Below, in pieces: positions 1-7,337 of a stretch of DNA of 64,000 bases. The notes under the pieces are model-generated. The model was not told the origin of the DNA and made no database searches. It was given only the letters and a program-made list of their open reading frames with translations. Both the position numbers and the translations under genes were made by a program. How positions within the stretch are numbered: position 1 is the first letter of the stretch; every line of letters begins with the position of its first letter. Source of the stretch: an uncultured Chlorobiaceae bacterium (GTDB lineage Bacteria; Bacteroidota; Chlorobiia; Chlorobiales; Chlorobiaceae); contig CAIPYV010000114.1 of NCBI GenBank assembly GCA_903869365.1, positions 39,012-103,011 on the forward strand. The letters are read 5' to 3'.

Positions 1-129
1 GATAAAACTGTTTGTTAAGGTGTAACGCCAACGACCGAAACGGTAGACAATCATCACCCAGAATCCCTGAGAACTCCACACACCACTATATGTTGCAAGA
101 TCTGCCCGAATGTTGCGAAAGAGTGTCAT
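1..129 (-). CDS. Serine acetyltransferase-like protein, 5' end only (runs off the left edge)
   Basis: An ATG at 129 (minus strand) opens a frame that stays open to the window edge (43 residues visible), starting MTLFRNIRADLATYSG and continuing with GFWVMIVYRFGRWRY. This N-terminus is typical of the CysE-like acetyltransferases found in polysaccharide loci, where a left-handed beta-helix follows; that part lies outside the window. The start is only 6 bases after the stop of the GT2 glycosyltransferase gene, so it should be the next gene of the same operon. It may O-acetylate a sugar or make O-acetylserine; the visible part cannot decide. Confidence 0.6.
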   Translation of the reverse strand, partial: MTLFRNIRADLATYSGVWSSQGFWVMIVYRFGRWRYTLTNSFI

Positions 130-135
130 AAAAGG

Positions 136-1107
136 TCACCAGGGAGTTGGAGGAGATATGGAGCCAAAACGGGTATCCTGTAACGACTGGACTATTTGAT
201 GGCTCACGGCCAAAGTTGACAATCGTTTTTTTTTAGCATCAGCTGTCGGCAGCAGATTTTTTGTATAACGGGCAGCATACCAGAGCAGTTCAATACCTGC
301 ACAGATCAAAAGTGCAAACAACCCCTTGTTTTTTCGATAATAGAGCCACTCACTGCGCATCCTGAACGAGAGTATCTGTGCTGCCTTATTGTCAAAAGTC
401 TTTTCTTTTCTTGTCTTGCTGCTCGCCCCACCGATGTGCATCACTTCAGCAAAAGGGATGAAGTAGACCTTCCATCCAGCCTTTTTTGCCCGAAGACAGA
501 GATCTGTTTCCTCGTAATAGAGATAAAAGCGTTCGTCAAAAAAACCTATGGAGTCAAGCATCTCCTTGCGGACAATGGTGAATGTACCGGGTACCCAATC
601 AACTTCCATTGGATGGTCATGAGCAAACCCGCCAAATTCATGCCGATTGAGGATAGGTGAGTTCGAGAATTTACCGCTTATGCTCGAAAGAGTGAGAAGT
701 TTGGAGAGTGCTGAAGGAAAGCGTCTGGCCGAAGGTTCAAGCCTTCCTTCAGGAGAGATTATTTTTCCCCCGCACAGTCCGCATTGTACAGTATCATCCA
801 TAAAATCAATTCCTTTTCTAATGGATAAAGGCTGCAAATAGGCATCAGGATTAAGCAGAATAATATAACGACCTGACGCAAGTCGAAAAGCCTGGTTGTT
901 TGCAGCCGCAAATCCAACATTTTTACTGTTGGAAATCAGACGCACAGCAGGAAATTCTTTCTGCACCATACCGCAAGAACCGTCAGCGGAGTTGTTATCG
1001 ACAACAAATACCTCCATTTCGATACCTGCACTATGGGTAAAAAGTGCTTGAAGACAATGACGAAGAATATCTTCCGTATTATAACTGACGATGACAACTG
1101 TGACCAT
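136..1107 (-). CDS. Glycosyltransferase family 2 (rhamnosyltransferase-like)
   Basis: A 323-residue GT-A glycosyltransferase. The N-terminus has the nucleotide-sugar fold (VTVVIVSYNTEDILRHCL), the acidic VVDNNSADGS segment, and LLNPDAYL in the DxD position. Residues about 168-215 carry the acceptor-side segment with VPGTFTIVRKEMLD and FDERFYLYYEETDLC, typical of the rhamnosyltransferase/GT2 group in O-antigen and exopolysaccharide loci. The C-terminus has a hydrophobic stretch (GLFALLICAGIELLWY) that could lie at the membrane. It should extend a lipid-linked oligosaccharide at the cytoplasmic face. It follows the RsbW-like gene by 43 bases and precedes the acetyltransferase by 6, so it belongs to the glycan operon. 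Donor and acceptor sugars cannot be read from the sequence. Confidence 0.85.
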   Translation of the reverse strand: MVTVVIVSYNTEDILRHCLQALFTHSAGIEMEVFVVDNNSADGSCGMVQKEFPAVRLISNSKNVGFAAANNQAFRLASGRYIILLNPDAYLQPLSIRKGIDFMDDTVQCGLCGGKIISPEGRLEPSARRFPSALSKLLTLSSISGKFSNSPILNRHEFGGFAHDHPMEVDWVPGTFTIVRKEMLDSIGFFDERFYLYYEETDLCLRAKKAGWKVYFIPFAEVMHIGGASSKTRKEKTFDNKAAQILSFRMRSEWLYYRKNKGLFALLICAGIELLWYAARYTKNLLPTADAKKKRLSTLAVSHQIVQSLQDTRFGSISPPTPW

Positions 1108-1150
1108 AGATGGATACTGTTAGGATTGATTATTGTAAGAGAGATCAGTT

Positions 1151-1609
1151 CTAAACTGCATCCAGATGTTTTGAAATTACCAGAATGTTTTTTCCCTCAC
1201 TTCTGGAATATGAAACACTATCCATCAGGCGATTAATAATAAAAAGACCATACCCCCCTTCGGGATAAGTCGATATATCCGGTGGCTTTGTCTGGGGGTT
1301 AAACTGCTGATTGGTATCAATCACCGTTGCTGTAAGTTCCCGTTCGTTGGAACTGAAGTTGATAATGACCTGGTGTTCTTCTATCGAAGAACTTGCATAT
1401 CGGACAGAATTTGTAAACGATTCACTTACTGATAGCTCGAATGCATGACAGAATTCTGCGATATTACCGGATGCACCGGCACTATTCGCAAAAATTCCTG
1501 CAACGTTGCCAGCGATAAGTGAGGCAATCTGGTTATATATCAAGTCGCTCTGCAGTGTTAGGGAGATTATGTTTTTCATAAAAGTTCTCAAAGAGTTGTT
1601 TCCATTCAT
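1151..1609 (-). CDS. RsbW-like anti-sigma regulatory factor (HATPase_c serine kinase)
   Basis: A 152-residue GHKL-type ATPase of the RsbW/SpoIIAB kind. The N-box ELSVSESFTNSVRYA (about residues 73-87) and the glycine-rich lid GGYGLFIINRLMDSVSY (about 118-134) are present; there is no histidine-kinase dimerisation domain. Family knowledge: such proteins bind a target (often a sigma factor) or phosphorylate a STAS antagonist on serine. Its ATG overlaps the stop of the STAS gene just upstream (TAATG), so the two are translationally coupled, the usual anti-sigma/antagonist pairing. What is unusual is the place: inside a glycan biosynthesis operon with no sigma-factor gene beside it. Its target here is unknown. 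Confidence 0.8.
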   Translation of the reverse strand: MNGNNSLRTFMKNIISLTLQSDLIYNQIASLIAGNVAGIFANSAGASGNIAEFCHAFELSVSESFTNSVRYASSSIEEHQVIINFSSNERELTATVIDTNQQFNPQTKPPDISTYPEGGYGLFIINRLMDSVSYSRSEGKNILVISKHLDAV

Positions 1610-1932
1610 TACTCAATAGCAGCTGCAGTAACGTCATCATAAATATCAAACAACGTATAAGCCTGCGTTATTTCAAATACTTTTTTTACGCGGTCGTTCA
1701 GATTAGCCAGTTTCAATACAGCACTTGAAGCCTTTTTTTTGCGTGCTATTCCAACCAGTACACCAAGTCCACTGCTATCGATAAATTCAACCTTTTCAAG
1801 ATCGATCACCACTGAGACACCTTCCGGGGATTGCTCAAAATGACTCTTAAGCTTTGGAGCGGAAGATGCATTCAAAATGCCTTGTAGTGAGATAATGGCG
1901 AAATTATTAATATTTTTTTCAGTGATAGTCAT
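1609..1932 (-). CDS. STAS-domain anti-sigma factor antagonist (RsbV/SpoIIAA-like)
   Basis: A 107-residue single STAS domain. The segment VVIDLEKVEFIDSSGLGVLVG (two strands around the phosphorylation loop) carries the conserved DSSGLG motif at about residues 52-57, where the first serine is normally phosphorylated by an RsbW-type kinase and dephosphorylated by a PP2C phosphatase. It overlaps the upstream nucleotidyltransferase-like gene by four bases (ATGA) and the downstream RsbW-like gene by one base. This gives a tight coupled trio and makes the RsbW-like protein its likely partner. A second STAS gene lies at 3336-3689 in the same operon. Confidence 0.85.
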   Translation of the reverse strand: MTITEKNINNFAIISLQGILNASSAPKLKSHFEQSPEGVSVVIDLEKVEFIDSSGLGVLVGIARKKKASSAVLKLANLNDRVKKVFEITQAYTLFDIYDDVTAAAIE

Positions 1933-3323
1933 ATTTTATCCTCGTGATGGATTCTGTTGAAAAGAGCTTTTTGTGTCAGGAATATATCCTTGATAAGATT
2001 GCTGTGCACTGCATAATAATGATCGACAATATCTGAATCAAAAGTATTTTGCGGCCAATCTTCAGCTTCCGAATAGCTGAAAACGCCAGGTCGATACCCT
2101 GCTGTATTGTTATTGATGATCTGTATACCTTGGCTCACACTTACAGGACTGCATCCGATAATGGCAAGATGACCATTCAGCACCCAAAAAAGCCAAGTGA
2201 AGCGGTCAAGAGAGAGAAACACTGCAATAGAAGCTAAAATACTCTGTTTCTCAATGCTTACCCTGTTCAGAGATATCTTTTTTCCATGTTTCATGGAATG
2301 GTAGACGATTTTTTCAGTTTTCCAACAACCTGATAACTTAAGAAAAGGTTTTAAAAGAAGATAAGGCAAGAGCAAGAGCATAATCATCCATGCAGCAGTC
2401 AACCCGTGTGTAACCCGTTGAAAAGGAGAGCCAGAAATTCCTTTGCTCTTGATACCGCTCAAAAGATGGGGATCCTCCATGGTAAGTGAATAACCGCTTT
2501 CAGGATCAATAAGGAGATTGCCTGCGGCTATTTTTTTATCAACTTCAAGTTGTTCGCCGATAAATGTATTATCCATGACAATACTTTCCGAAACCGTACT
2601 CTCTCTGTCAACAATCACATTACTGCCGATGATTGCCCCGGGACCAATAACCGAACCCGTAAAGATTTGAACATTATTTCCGATAATGATTGGCTTGATA
2701 ACCGTTACACTTTTTTGAAGAACAACATTTCGTCCAATAAAACATTCAGCTTCATTGCTATATCCCGGCAGTACATAATCAGCCAATCTATGATGAAGAA
2801 TTTCGTTGGAAAGCTCGTAGTATTGACCGATACAATCAAGAACGACCGGAGATAACAGAGGGGGAGTCTCTTGTTTTCCCAATTCCGATGGAACCCCTGT
2901 CAAACTGAGGTTTCCGTTGCTGCATCCAAAAATCTCTCCAGGCGGAAGAGAAGCAAAAAAAGATCTGTAGTCACTCCTTTTATTGTAATGTATAAAAAGA
3001 AGACCGCTGATAATCATAATCCTTTCACCCGAGCAAAACCTGCTGTTTTTCTCCAGGACTTTTGACAGGCTTTCCGATGGAAGTATATTTGCATAACTTA
3101 TTTCAACACCCCATTGACTTCCATGTTCACAGAAGTTCTCCACATCGCTGATCACTCCGTCACTTATTATCCGTAAACCCGAACTCCCGACAAGGATCGA
3201 AAAGTCAATCAGATACTCAATAAAAGGCTTATTGCATAATGGAATCAATAATGGGTGCAGCCCGGGAAAAATATCACGCAACCATGTATAGTCACTTTTT
3301 TTTGTAATAATGATTGTTTTCAT
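1929..3323 (-). CDS. Nucleotidyltransferase-like / left-handed beta-helix protein with degenerate sugar-transferase C-terminus
   Basis: A 464-residue composite protein. Residues 1 to about 150 resemble a sugar-phosphate nucleotidyltransferase fold, but the usual GxGTRL signature is replaced (MKTIIITKKSDYTWLRDIF), so catalysis is doubtful. About 195-275 is a left-handed beta-helix with hexapeptide-like repeats (IGRNVVL, IGNNVQIF, IGPGAIIGSNVIV). From about 310 there are two hydrophobic stretches and then a piece like the end of an ExoY/WbaP sugar transferase (LNGHLAIIGCSPVS, YRPGVFSYSE) without its full catalytic centre. It lies between two STAS genes and overlaps the downstream one by ATGA. 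It may be a structural or regulatory relative of the initiating transferase at 3705-4424. A specific reaction cannot be assigned. Confidence 0.6.
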   Translation of the reverse strand: MKTIIITKKSDYTWLRDIFPGLHPLLIPLCNKPFIEYLIDFSILVGSSGLRIISDGVISDVENFCEHGSQWGVEISYANILPSESLSKVLEKNSRFCSGERIMIISGLLFIHYNKRSDYRSFFASLPPGEIFGCSNGNLSLTGVPSELGKQETPPLLSPVVLDCIGQYYELSNEILHHRLADYVLPGYSNEAECFIGRNVVLQKSVTVIKPIIIGNNVQIFTGSVIGPGAIIGSNVIVDRESTVSESIVMDNTFIGEQLEVDKKIAAGNLLIDPESGYSLTMEDPHLLSGIKSKGISGSPFQRVTHGLTAAWMIMLLLLPYLLLKPFLKLSGCWKTEKIVYHSMKHGKKISLNRVSIEKQSILASIAVFLSLDRFTWLFWVLNGHLAIIGCSPVSVSQGIQIINNNTAGYRPGVFSYSEAEDWPQNTFDSDIVDHYYAVHSNLIKDIFLTQKALFNRIHHEDKI

Positions 3324-3335
3324 AGATCCTGATTG

Positions 3336-3689
3336 TTATACCGACCCGAGCAGACTGAACGATGCAACAGCAGAAGAACTATCCGGATACATAGAAAAAA
3401 GTTTTTTTGCCTTCGTAATTTCAAAAATCAAAGAGACTTTAGGCCCAAGACCAGACAACCTCAGATCTCCATGAGCCTCAAGCGCTTTTCGCAAACAGTC
3501 TACAATAGCTCCCAACCCGCTGCTGTCAATAAATTCTAATCCGCTGCAATCAAAAACAATATTGGAACTATACTGCAACCATTGAGAAAAAGATTTTTTA
3601 AGGTCATTACAGTTATTTGCATCGATTCTGCCCTGTAACTCAGCAATTCCGATTGCTTTCTCTGAGGACGTGTCGAGATGAAAGATCAT
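3336..3689 (-). CDS. STAS-domain protein (anti-sigma factor antagonist-like)
   Basis: A 117-residue STAS domain with the loop CSGLEFIDSSGLGAIVDCL (about residues 48-66), so the phosphorylatable serine of DSSGLG is kept. It differs clearly in sequence from the STAS protein at 1609-1932, so this looks like an old paralogue and not a recent duplication. The gene sits 15 bases after the sugar-transferase gene and 12 bases before the nucleotidyltransferase-like gene, inside the glycan operon. Two STAS proteins with one RsbW-like kinase in the same operon and two PP2C phosphatases upstream suggest a partner-switching circuit acting on glycan synthesis. Confidence 0.8.
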   Translation of the reverse strand: MIFHLDTSSEKAIGIAELQGRIDANNCNDLKKSFSQWLQYSSNIVFDCSGLEFIDSSGLGAIVDCLRKALEAHGDLRLSGLGPKVSLIFEITKAKKLFSMYPDSSSAVASFSLLGSV

Positions 3690-3704
3690 AGTGATTTCCT
3701 GTGT

Positions 3705-4424
3705 TTAATATGCACCCTTACCGGTCAGTACGGCAGGAATGGTTTTTAAAAGAAGAAGAATATCATTAACAAAACTTGCACTTTGAATATACTGCATATC
3801 AAGCATGACCTGTTCATTAAAAGGGATATCGCTTCTGCCGCTTACCTGCCAAAGGCAGGTGATGCCCGGTATGACATGCAGTCTTTTGCGCTCCTCAAGC
3901 GTATATTTTGCCACCTCACTTGGCAACGGAGGTCTCGGCCCTACAAGGCTCATATCCCCCATAAGTACATTAAGCAGTTGCGGAAGCTCATCAATACTCA
4001 GCTTGCGTATTACTCTTCCTACCCTTGTGATTCTTGGATCTTTTTTCATCTTGAAGATAACTCCAGCTGAAGACTCATTCTTGTGAGCAAGCTCTGCTTT
4101 CAAATGATCAGCATTAATAATCATGGACCGGAATTTATAAAACCTGAAATGCTTGCCGTTTCGCCCCACCCTTGTCTGAAAATAAAGCACAGGCCCGGGA
4201 TTCTCTATCCAGATAGCCAGAGCCGTCAGAAGTAAAAGAGGAAGAAAAAACAACGATGCAGTTATCGATACAGTAATATCAAGAACCCTTTTCAAAAGAT
4301 AAGAAAACCTTACGGTTGTCTCCCATGACGTTACCTTCAAAGCTCTTCGGAATCGAATCCTTGGATTGATTGAATCGCTGACTTTTTCTATCAACTCTTT
4401 TCTGACTGTAGGGTCAAGTTCCAT
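3705..4424 (-). CDS. Initiating sugar transferase (undecaprenyl-phosphate glycosyl-1-phosphate transferase, ExoY/WbaP family)
   Basis: A 239-residue polyisoprenyl-phosphate hexose-1-phosphate transferase. One membrane segment ([23 protein letters not shown], about residues 50-72) precedes the catalytic domain with [17 protein letters not shown], the FYKFRSM motif, [29 protein letters not shown] and [16 protein letters not shown], then [13 protein letters not shown]. These are all the hallmark blocks of the family. It loads the first sugar phosphate onto undecaprenyl phosphate at the cytoplasmic membrane and so starts repeat-unit assembly. The size matches the short ExoY-like members without the extra N-terminal membrane helices. 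It is followed by a STAS gene, an unusual neighbour for this enzyme. Confidence 0.92.
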   Translation of the reverse strand: MELDPTVRKELIEKVSDSINPRIRFRRALKVTSWETTVRFSYLLKRVLDITVSITASLFFLPLLLLTALAIWIENPGPVLYFQTRVGRNGKHFRFYKFRSMIINADHLKAELAHKNESSAGVIFKMKKDPRITRVGRVIRKLSIDELPQLLNVLMGDMSLVGPRPPLPSEVAKYTLEERKRLHVIPGITCLWQVSGRSDIPFNEQVMLDMQYIQSASFVNDILLLLKTIPAVLTGKGAY

Positions 4425-4445
4425 AACAAGCTATAAATTTTATGC

Positions 4446-5219
4446 TTATATTTTCGACGAATGAGTGTGAAACAAGGATTTCGAGATCTCTTTGAGAGCT
4501 AATGGTATAAAACGACTATCCCTCACCAGATAGCGTTTCCATAGCCGTCCCGGTTCGCTCGCTAAGCGCCAGAACCATTCAAGGCCTGATTTCTGGATCC
4601 AGACAGGTGCCCGTTGAATAATTCCTGCAGCAAAATCAAAAGCGGCTCCAACACACAGAATCGGCCCTACCTGTAATCTGTCAAGATGTTTAGCCGCCCA
4701 TTTTTCCTGTTTAGGCGCTCCAACACCTATAAAAAGAATATCAACATTCCGTGAATTTATATCATTAATTATAAGTTCGTTTTCCACCGGATTATTTTCA
4801 AACCCAAAAGGTGGACAATAGGTGCCCGATATCTTTAAATTATGAAATTGGTGCTTAAGTTTTGTTGCAGCCTGTTCGGCTATGCCAGGATTTCCACCAA
4901 GAAAATAGATAGCTAAATTGGTTTTTGCAGCTTTTTCACATATTCCGATTAAAAGGTCAGCTCCAGTAACCCTTTCCGGAAGATGTTTATTTTTAAGCAT
5001 TCTGCTGAGCCAGACAATAGGCATTCCATCGGCAAATCGGAATAAAGCATTTTTATAGATATGTCTCATCTCTGCATCGTCCTGAAGCATCACAATATGA
5101 TCTACATTTGGAGTGACAATTATTCCTTTGTTCTTTTGTATACCTGCATTGATTATCTGAGTAACAGCGGAAGAGAGTGTCGCCTGCTCAAATAAAACAC
5201 CTAATAGCTCTGTTGACAT
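4446..5219 (-). CDS. WecG/TagA/CpsF family glycosyltransferase
   Basis: A 257-residue GT26 enzyme. Diagnostic segments are VTPNVDHIVMLQDD (about residues 36-49), FADGMPIVWLSRML, RVTGADLLIG, the nucleotide-binding YFLGGNPGIAEQAA, NVDILFIGVGAPKQEKWAAKH and VGAAFDFAAGIIQRAPVWIQ ending with GLEWFWRLASEPGRLWKRY. It transfers a sugar such as N-acetylmannosaminuronate or a related residue to the lipid-linked primer made by the initiating transferase. The downstream neighbour (22 bases) encodes that initiating transferase, so the two may act in sequence. It is the second gene after the sigma54-type promoter. Confidence 0.9.
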   Translation of the reverse strand: MSTELLGVLFEQATLSSAVTQIINAGIQKNKGIIVTPNVDHIVMLQDDAEMRHIYKNALFRFADGMPIVWLSRMLKNKHLPERVTGADLLIGICEKAAKTNLAIYFLGGNPGIAEQAATKLKHQFHNLKISGTYCPPFGFENNPVENELIINDINSRNVDILFIGVGAPKQEKWAAKHLDRLQVGPILCVGAAFDFAAGIIQRAPVWIQKSGLEWFWRLASEPGRLWKRYLVRDSRFIPLALKEISKSLFHTHSSKI

Positions 5220-5242
5220 ATAATTATCAGGTTAACGGATAA

Positions 5243-5749
5243 TTAATTTAAAAACAAATTTAAAAAACTTGTTTTGATTCTTTTAACTCTCAACTTTCGC
5301 GTACTCTTATTATTTTTCTTCACCTCTTTGTATTCTCTCTGATCAGGAACGTTAAGAATATGATTGATTATTTTTTCAGCAAACACAGAAAAACTTTGAT
5401 AGCTCCCAAAAAAAATCAGGCCCAAAGAACGAAGTGATCGTTCCTTTTCATGATCTTCGCACTTCGAAAGACAGATAATCTTGTCAGCATTGATATGTTG
5501 TTTAATGGAGCTGAGCAGTCTGGCACCGGGTGTTTCCGAGAAGCTGTCGGTTATTACGACAAGCTTAAACGGCAGCTTTAACGCACTTGTTATTTCAAGT
5601 TCATCGGTGTTTTCAGCAAGAGTAATATGGTAACCGGTACTTACGATCAAAGAGTAAAGATCGTTCACCTCTTCACTTTTACCAAGTATCAGTGCATGAA
5701 CAGTTTCCGTAAGTTTAGATTTCTGGTATGAATGCTCCTCTTTATTCAT
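5243..5749 (-). CDS. Receiver-like protein of unknown function, first gene of the glycan operon
   Basis: A 168-residue protein I do not recognise with certainty. Residues about 17-130 look like a CheY-type fold: a beta strand VHALILGKSEEVNDLYSLI, a region LPFKLVVITDSFSETPGARLLSSIK where the receiver aspartate would sit (LVVITDS), and ADKIICLSKCEDHEKE as a later strand. The acidic pair after strand 1 is missing, so phosphorylation is doubtful. The last 30 residues are very basic (KKNNKSTRKLRVKRIK), perhaps for membrane or nucleic acid contact. It is the first gene downstream of the sigma54-like promoter at 5801-5815 and is 24 bases from the WecG-like gene. Confidence 0.5.
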   Translation of the reverse strand: MNKEEHSYQKSKLTETVHALILGKSEEVNDLYSLIVSTGYHITLAENTDELEITSALKLPFKLVVITDSFSETPGARLLSSIKQHINADKIICLSKCEDHEKERSLRSLGLIFFGSYQSFSVFAEKIINHILNVPDQREYKEVKKNNKSTRKLRVKRIKTSFLNLFLN

Positions 5750-5800
5750 CTCTTATTCTGTTTATCTCTACACCTGTTTCTTCTTATTTCAAATGTAATT

Positions 5801-5815
5801 ACAATTTGAGTGCCA
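5801..5815 (-). promoter_or_regulatory. Sigma54 (-24/-12) promoter candidate for the glycan operon
   Basis: Read on the minus strand the sequence is TGGCACTCAAATTGT, which matches the sigma54 consensus TGGCAC-N5-TTGC at all but the last base. The GG and the GT (normally GC) are ten bases apart, the required spacing. It lies about 50 bases before the start codon of the receiver-like gene at 5749 and directly downstream of a gene for a sigma54 activator (5985-7325). Position, spacing and neighbour all agree. Use in the cell is inference. Confidence 0.75.
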
Positions 5816-5920
5816 AAGAATATGTGGCGGCAGCAAACAAGAGCAATCCTCTCTTTGCAGGTCAATATGTATTTAGGGAAGCTGTTTTTTGACTATCACA
5901 ATGCGAGACATTTATCATTA

Positions 5921-5939
5921 TCTCTCAGTCATGGAGAGA
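5921..5939. promoter_or_regulatory. Inverted repeat upstream of the sigma54 promoter, possible activator site
   Basis: TCTCTC and GAGAGA face each other across seven bases (AGTCATG), about 110 bases upstream of the -24 element. Sigma54 activators with Fis-type helix-turn-helix domains bind dyad sites at about this distance, so it is a candidate upstream activating sequence. It is short and could be chance. Confidence 0.3.
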
Positions 5940-5984
5940 GGATAACAAAATCAGACCAAGAATGCAGTGAGATCCGAGAACAGC

Positions 5985-7325
5985 TTATATGCTGTACATT
6001 TTCAAGCGACGGTAAAGTGTTGCTTCGCTGATTCCCAGAAGCTCCGCAGCAGCTCTTCTGTTACCAGTTGTCTGATGAAGGGCTTTACGGATTGCATCTT
6101 TTTCATGAGAAGCAATGCTTGCAGGTTTATCGGTCTCAACGAATTTTTCCTCCTCTGGTGCAGCGTAAAGATTGATCGAGAGGCTCTCCCTTCCCATAAC
6201 ATCGCCATGAGAGATGGTCAAGGCGCCCCTGACAACGTTTTCCAGTTCACGGATATTCCCTGGCCACTCAAACGCACACAAAGCACTTATTGCACTCTCT
6301 GAAAACCGTTTGGAAGGATACCCTTCATGGATAAATTTATTGATAAAATAATCACACAAAAGAGGTATATCCGAACGATGCTCTCGTAATGGCGGAGCAT
6401 AAATTGTTATTGCATTAAGCCTATAATAGAGATCCTGGCGAAAAGTCCCTTTTTTGACTGCCTCAGTAAGGTTGCAGTTCGTCGCTGCAATAATTCTGAT
6501 ATCGACTGGATATATTTTTGTATCCCCAACGGGTTTTACCGCACGTTCCTGAAGAGTCCGCAGCAATTTTACCTGCATCGACAAGGGAAGTTCGCCGATT
6601 TCATCAAGAAAAAGTGTTCCTTTATCAGCAGAGCGGATCATCCCGAGTGTGTTGCGGTCTGCGCCGGTAAACGCACCCTTTGAGTGGCCGAACAGTTCAC
6701 TTTCGATAATACTGTCATTAATTGCAGCACAATCCACAGGGATGAAGACTTCATTGTTTCTTGCACTTTGAGCATGTATTGCACGCGCAATCAACTCTTT
6801 TCCAGTTCCGCTTTCACCCTGAAGCAGAATAGTTGTCCCTGTAGGCGCTATTTTTAACAACAACTGCTTTAGCTTATATATTTCAGGGGAATCGCCAACT
6901 AATCCCTTAAAGTCAAAGGTGCTTAAAGGTGAGTTGTCGAAAGCAGCTTTTTTATGTTCAACATGTTTATGTACCGGTGATTTTGTAAAGGATAAAGTCC
7001 CTTCAGACGCCAGGATATTGTTCAGATATTCAGCAGGCAGTGTAGTATAAGCTCTTAGGGTTGAGTTTAACTCATCATGATTGCTGAAAAACATCACCTT
7101 TTTGGCCCCATGCTTTTCCATTGCTTGCTGGACAAACGGAAAAATCTCTTGACCTCTCCCATTCAAGACCATCAGGATCATGTCAATTCGCTCTACAGCT
7201 ATCAGATATTCTGCCTCGACCGTGCTTTCAGCAAACACAATCTTCAGATGAGGCCACTCCCTGGTAATCAAACCAAAGAGGTCTCTGTTTTTTTTTTCAC
7301 TGACAACAAGTATGGTCGAAGACAT
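5985..7325 (-). CDS. Sigma54-dependent transcriptional activator with an atypical N-terminal domain
   Basis: A 446-residue enhancer-binding protein. The central AAA+ domain (about residues 138-365) has Walker A GESGTGKE, the sigma54-contact loop GAFTGA (in GHSKGAFTGADRNT), Walker B GTLFLDEIGELPL and the arginine-finger region. The C-terminus is a Fis-type helix-turn-helix (TTGNRRAAAELLGISEATLYRRL). The N-terminal 115 residues look like a receiver fold without the acidic pocket or phospho-acceptor aspartate (ILVVSEKK, MILMVLNG), so control by phosphorylation is unlikely. I chose ATG 7325, since the only longer start is a TTG three codons upstream. The gene is 12 bases after the PP2C gene and just upstream of the sigma54-like promoter it probably activates. 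Glycan loci with a resident sigma54 activator are a known pattern. Confidence 0.92.
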   Translation of the reverse strand: MSSTILVVSEKKNRDLFGLITREWPHLKIVFAESTVEAEYLIAVERIDMILMVLNGRGQEIFPFVQQAMEKHGAKKVMFFSNHDELNSTLRAYTTLPAEYLNNILASEGTLSFTKSPVHKHVEHKKAAFDNSPLSTFDFKGLVGDSPEIYKLKQLLLKIAPTGTTILLQGESGTGKELIARAIHAQSARNNEVFIPVDCAAINDSIIESELFGHSKGAFTGADRNTLGMIRSADKGTLFLDEIGELPLSMQVKLLRTLQERAVKPVGDTKIYPVDIRIIAATNCNLTEAVKKGTFRQDLYYRLNAITIYAPPLREHRSDIPLLCDYFINKFIHEGYPSKRFSESAISALCAFEWPGNIRELENVVRGALTISHGDVMGRESLSINLYAAPEEEKFVETDKPASIASHEKDAIRKALHQTTGNRRAAAELLGISEATLYRRLKMYSI

Positions 7326-7337
7326 TTCCCTCAAACG

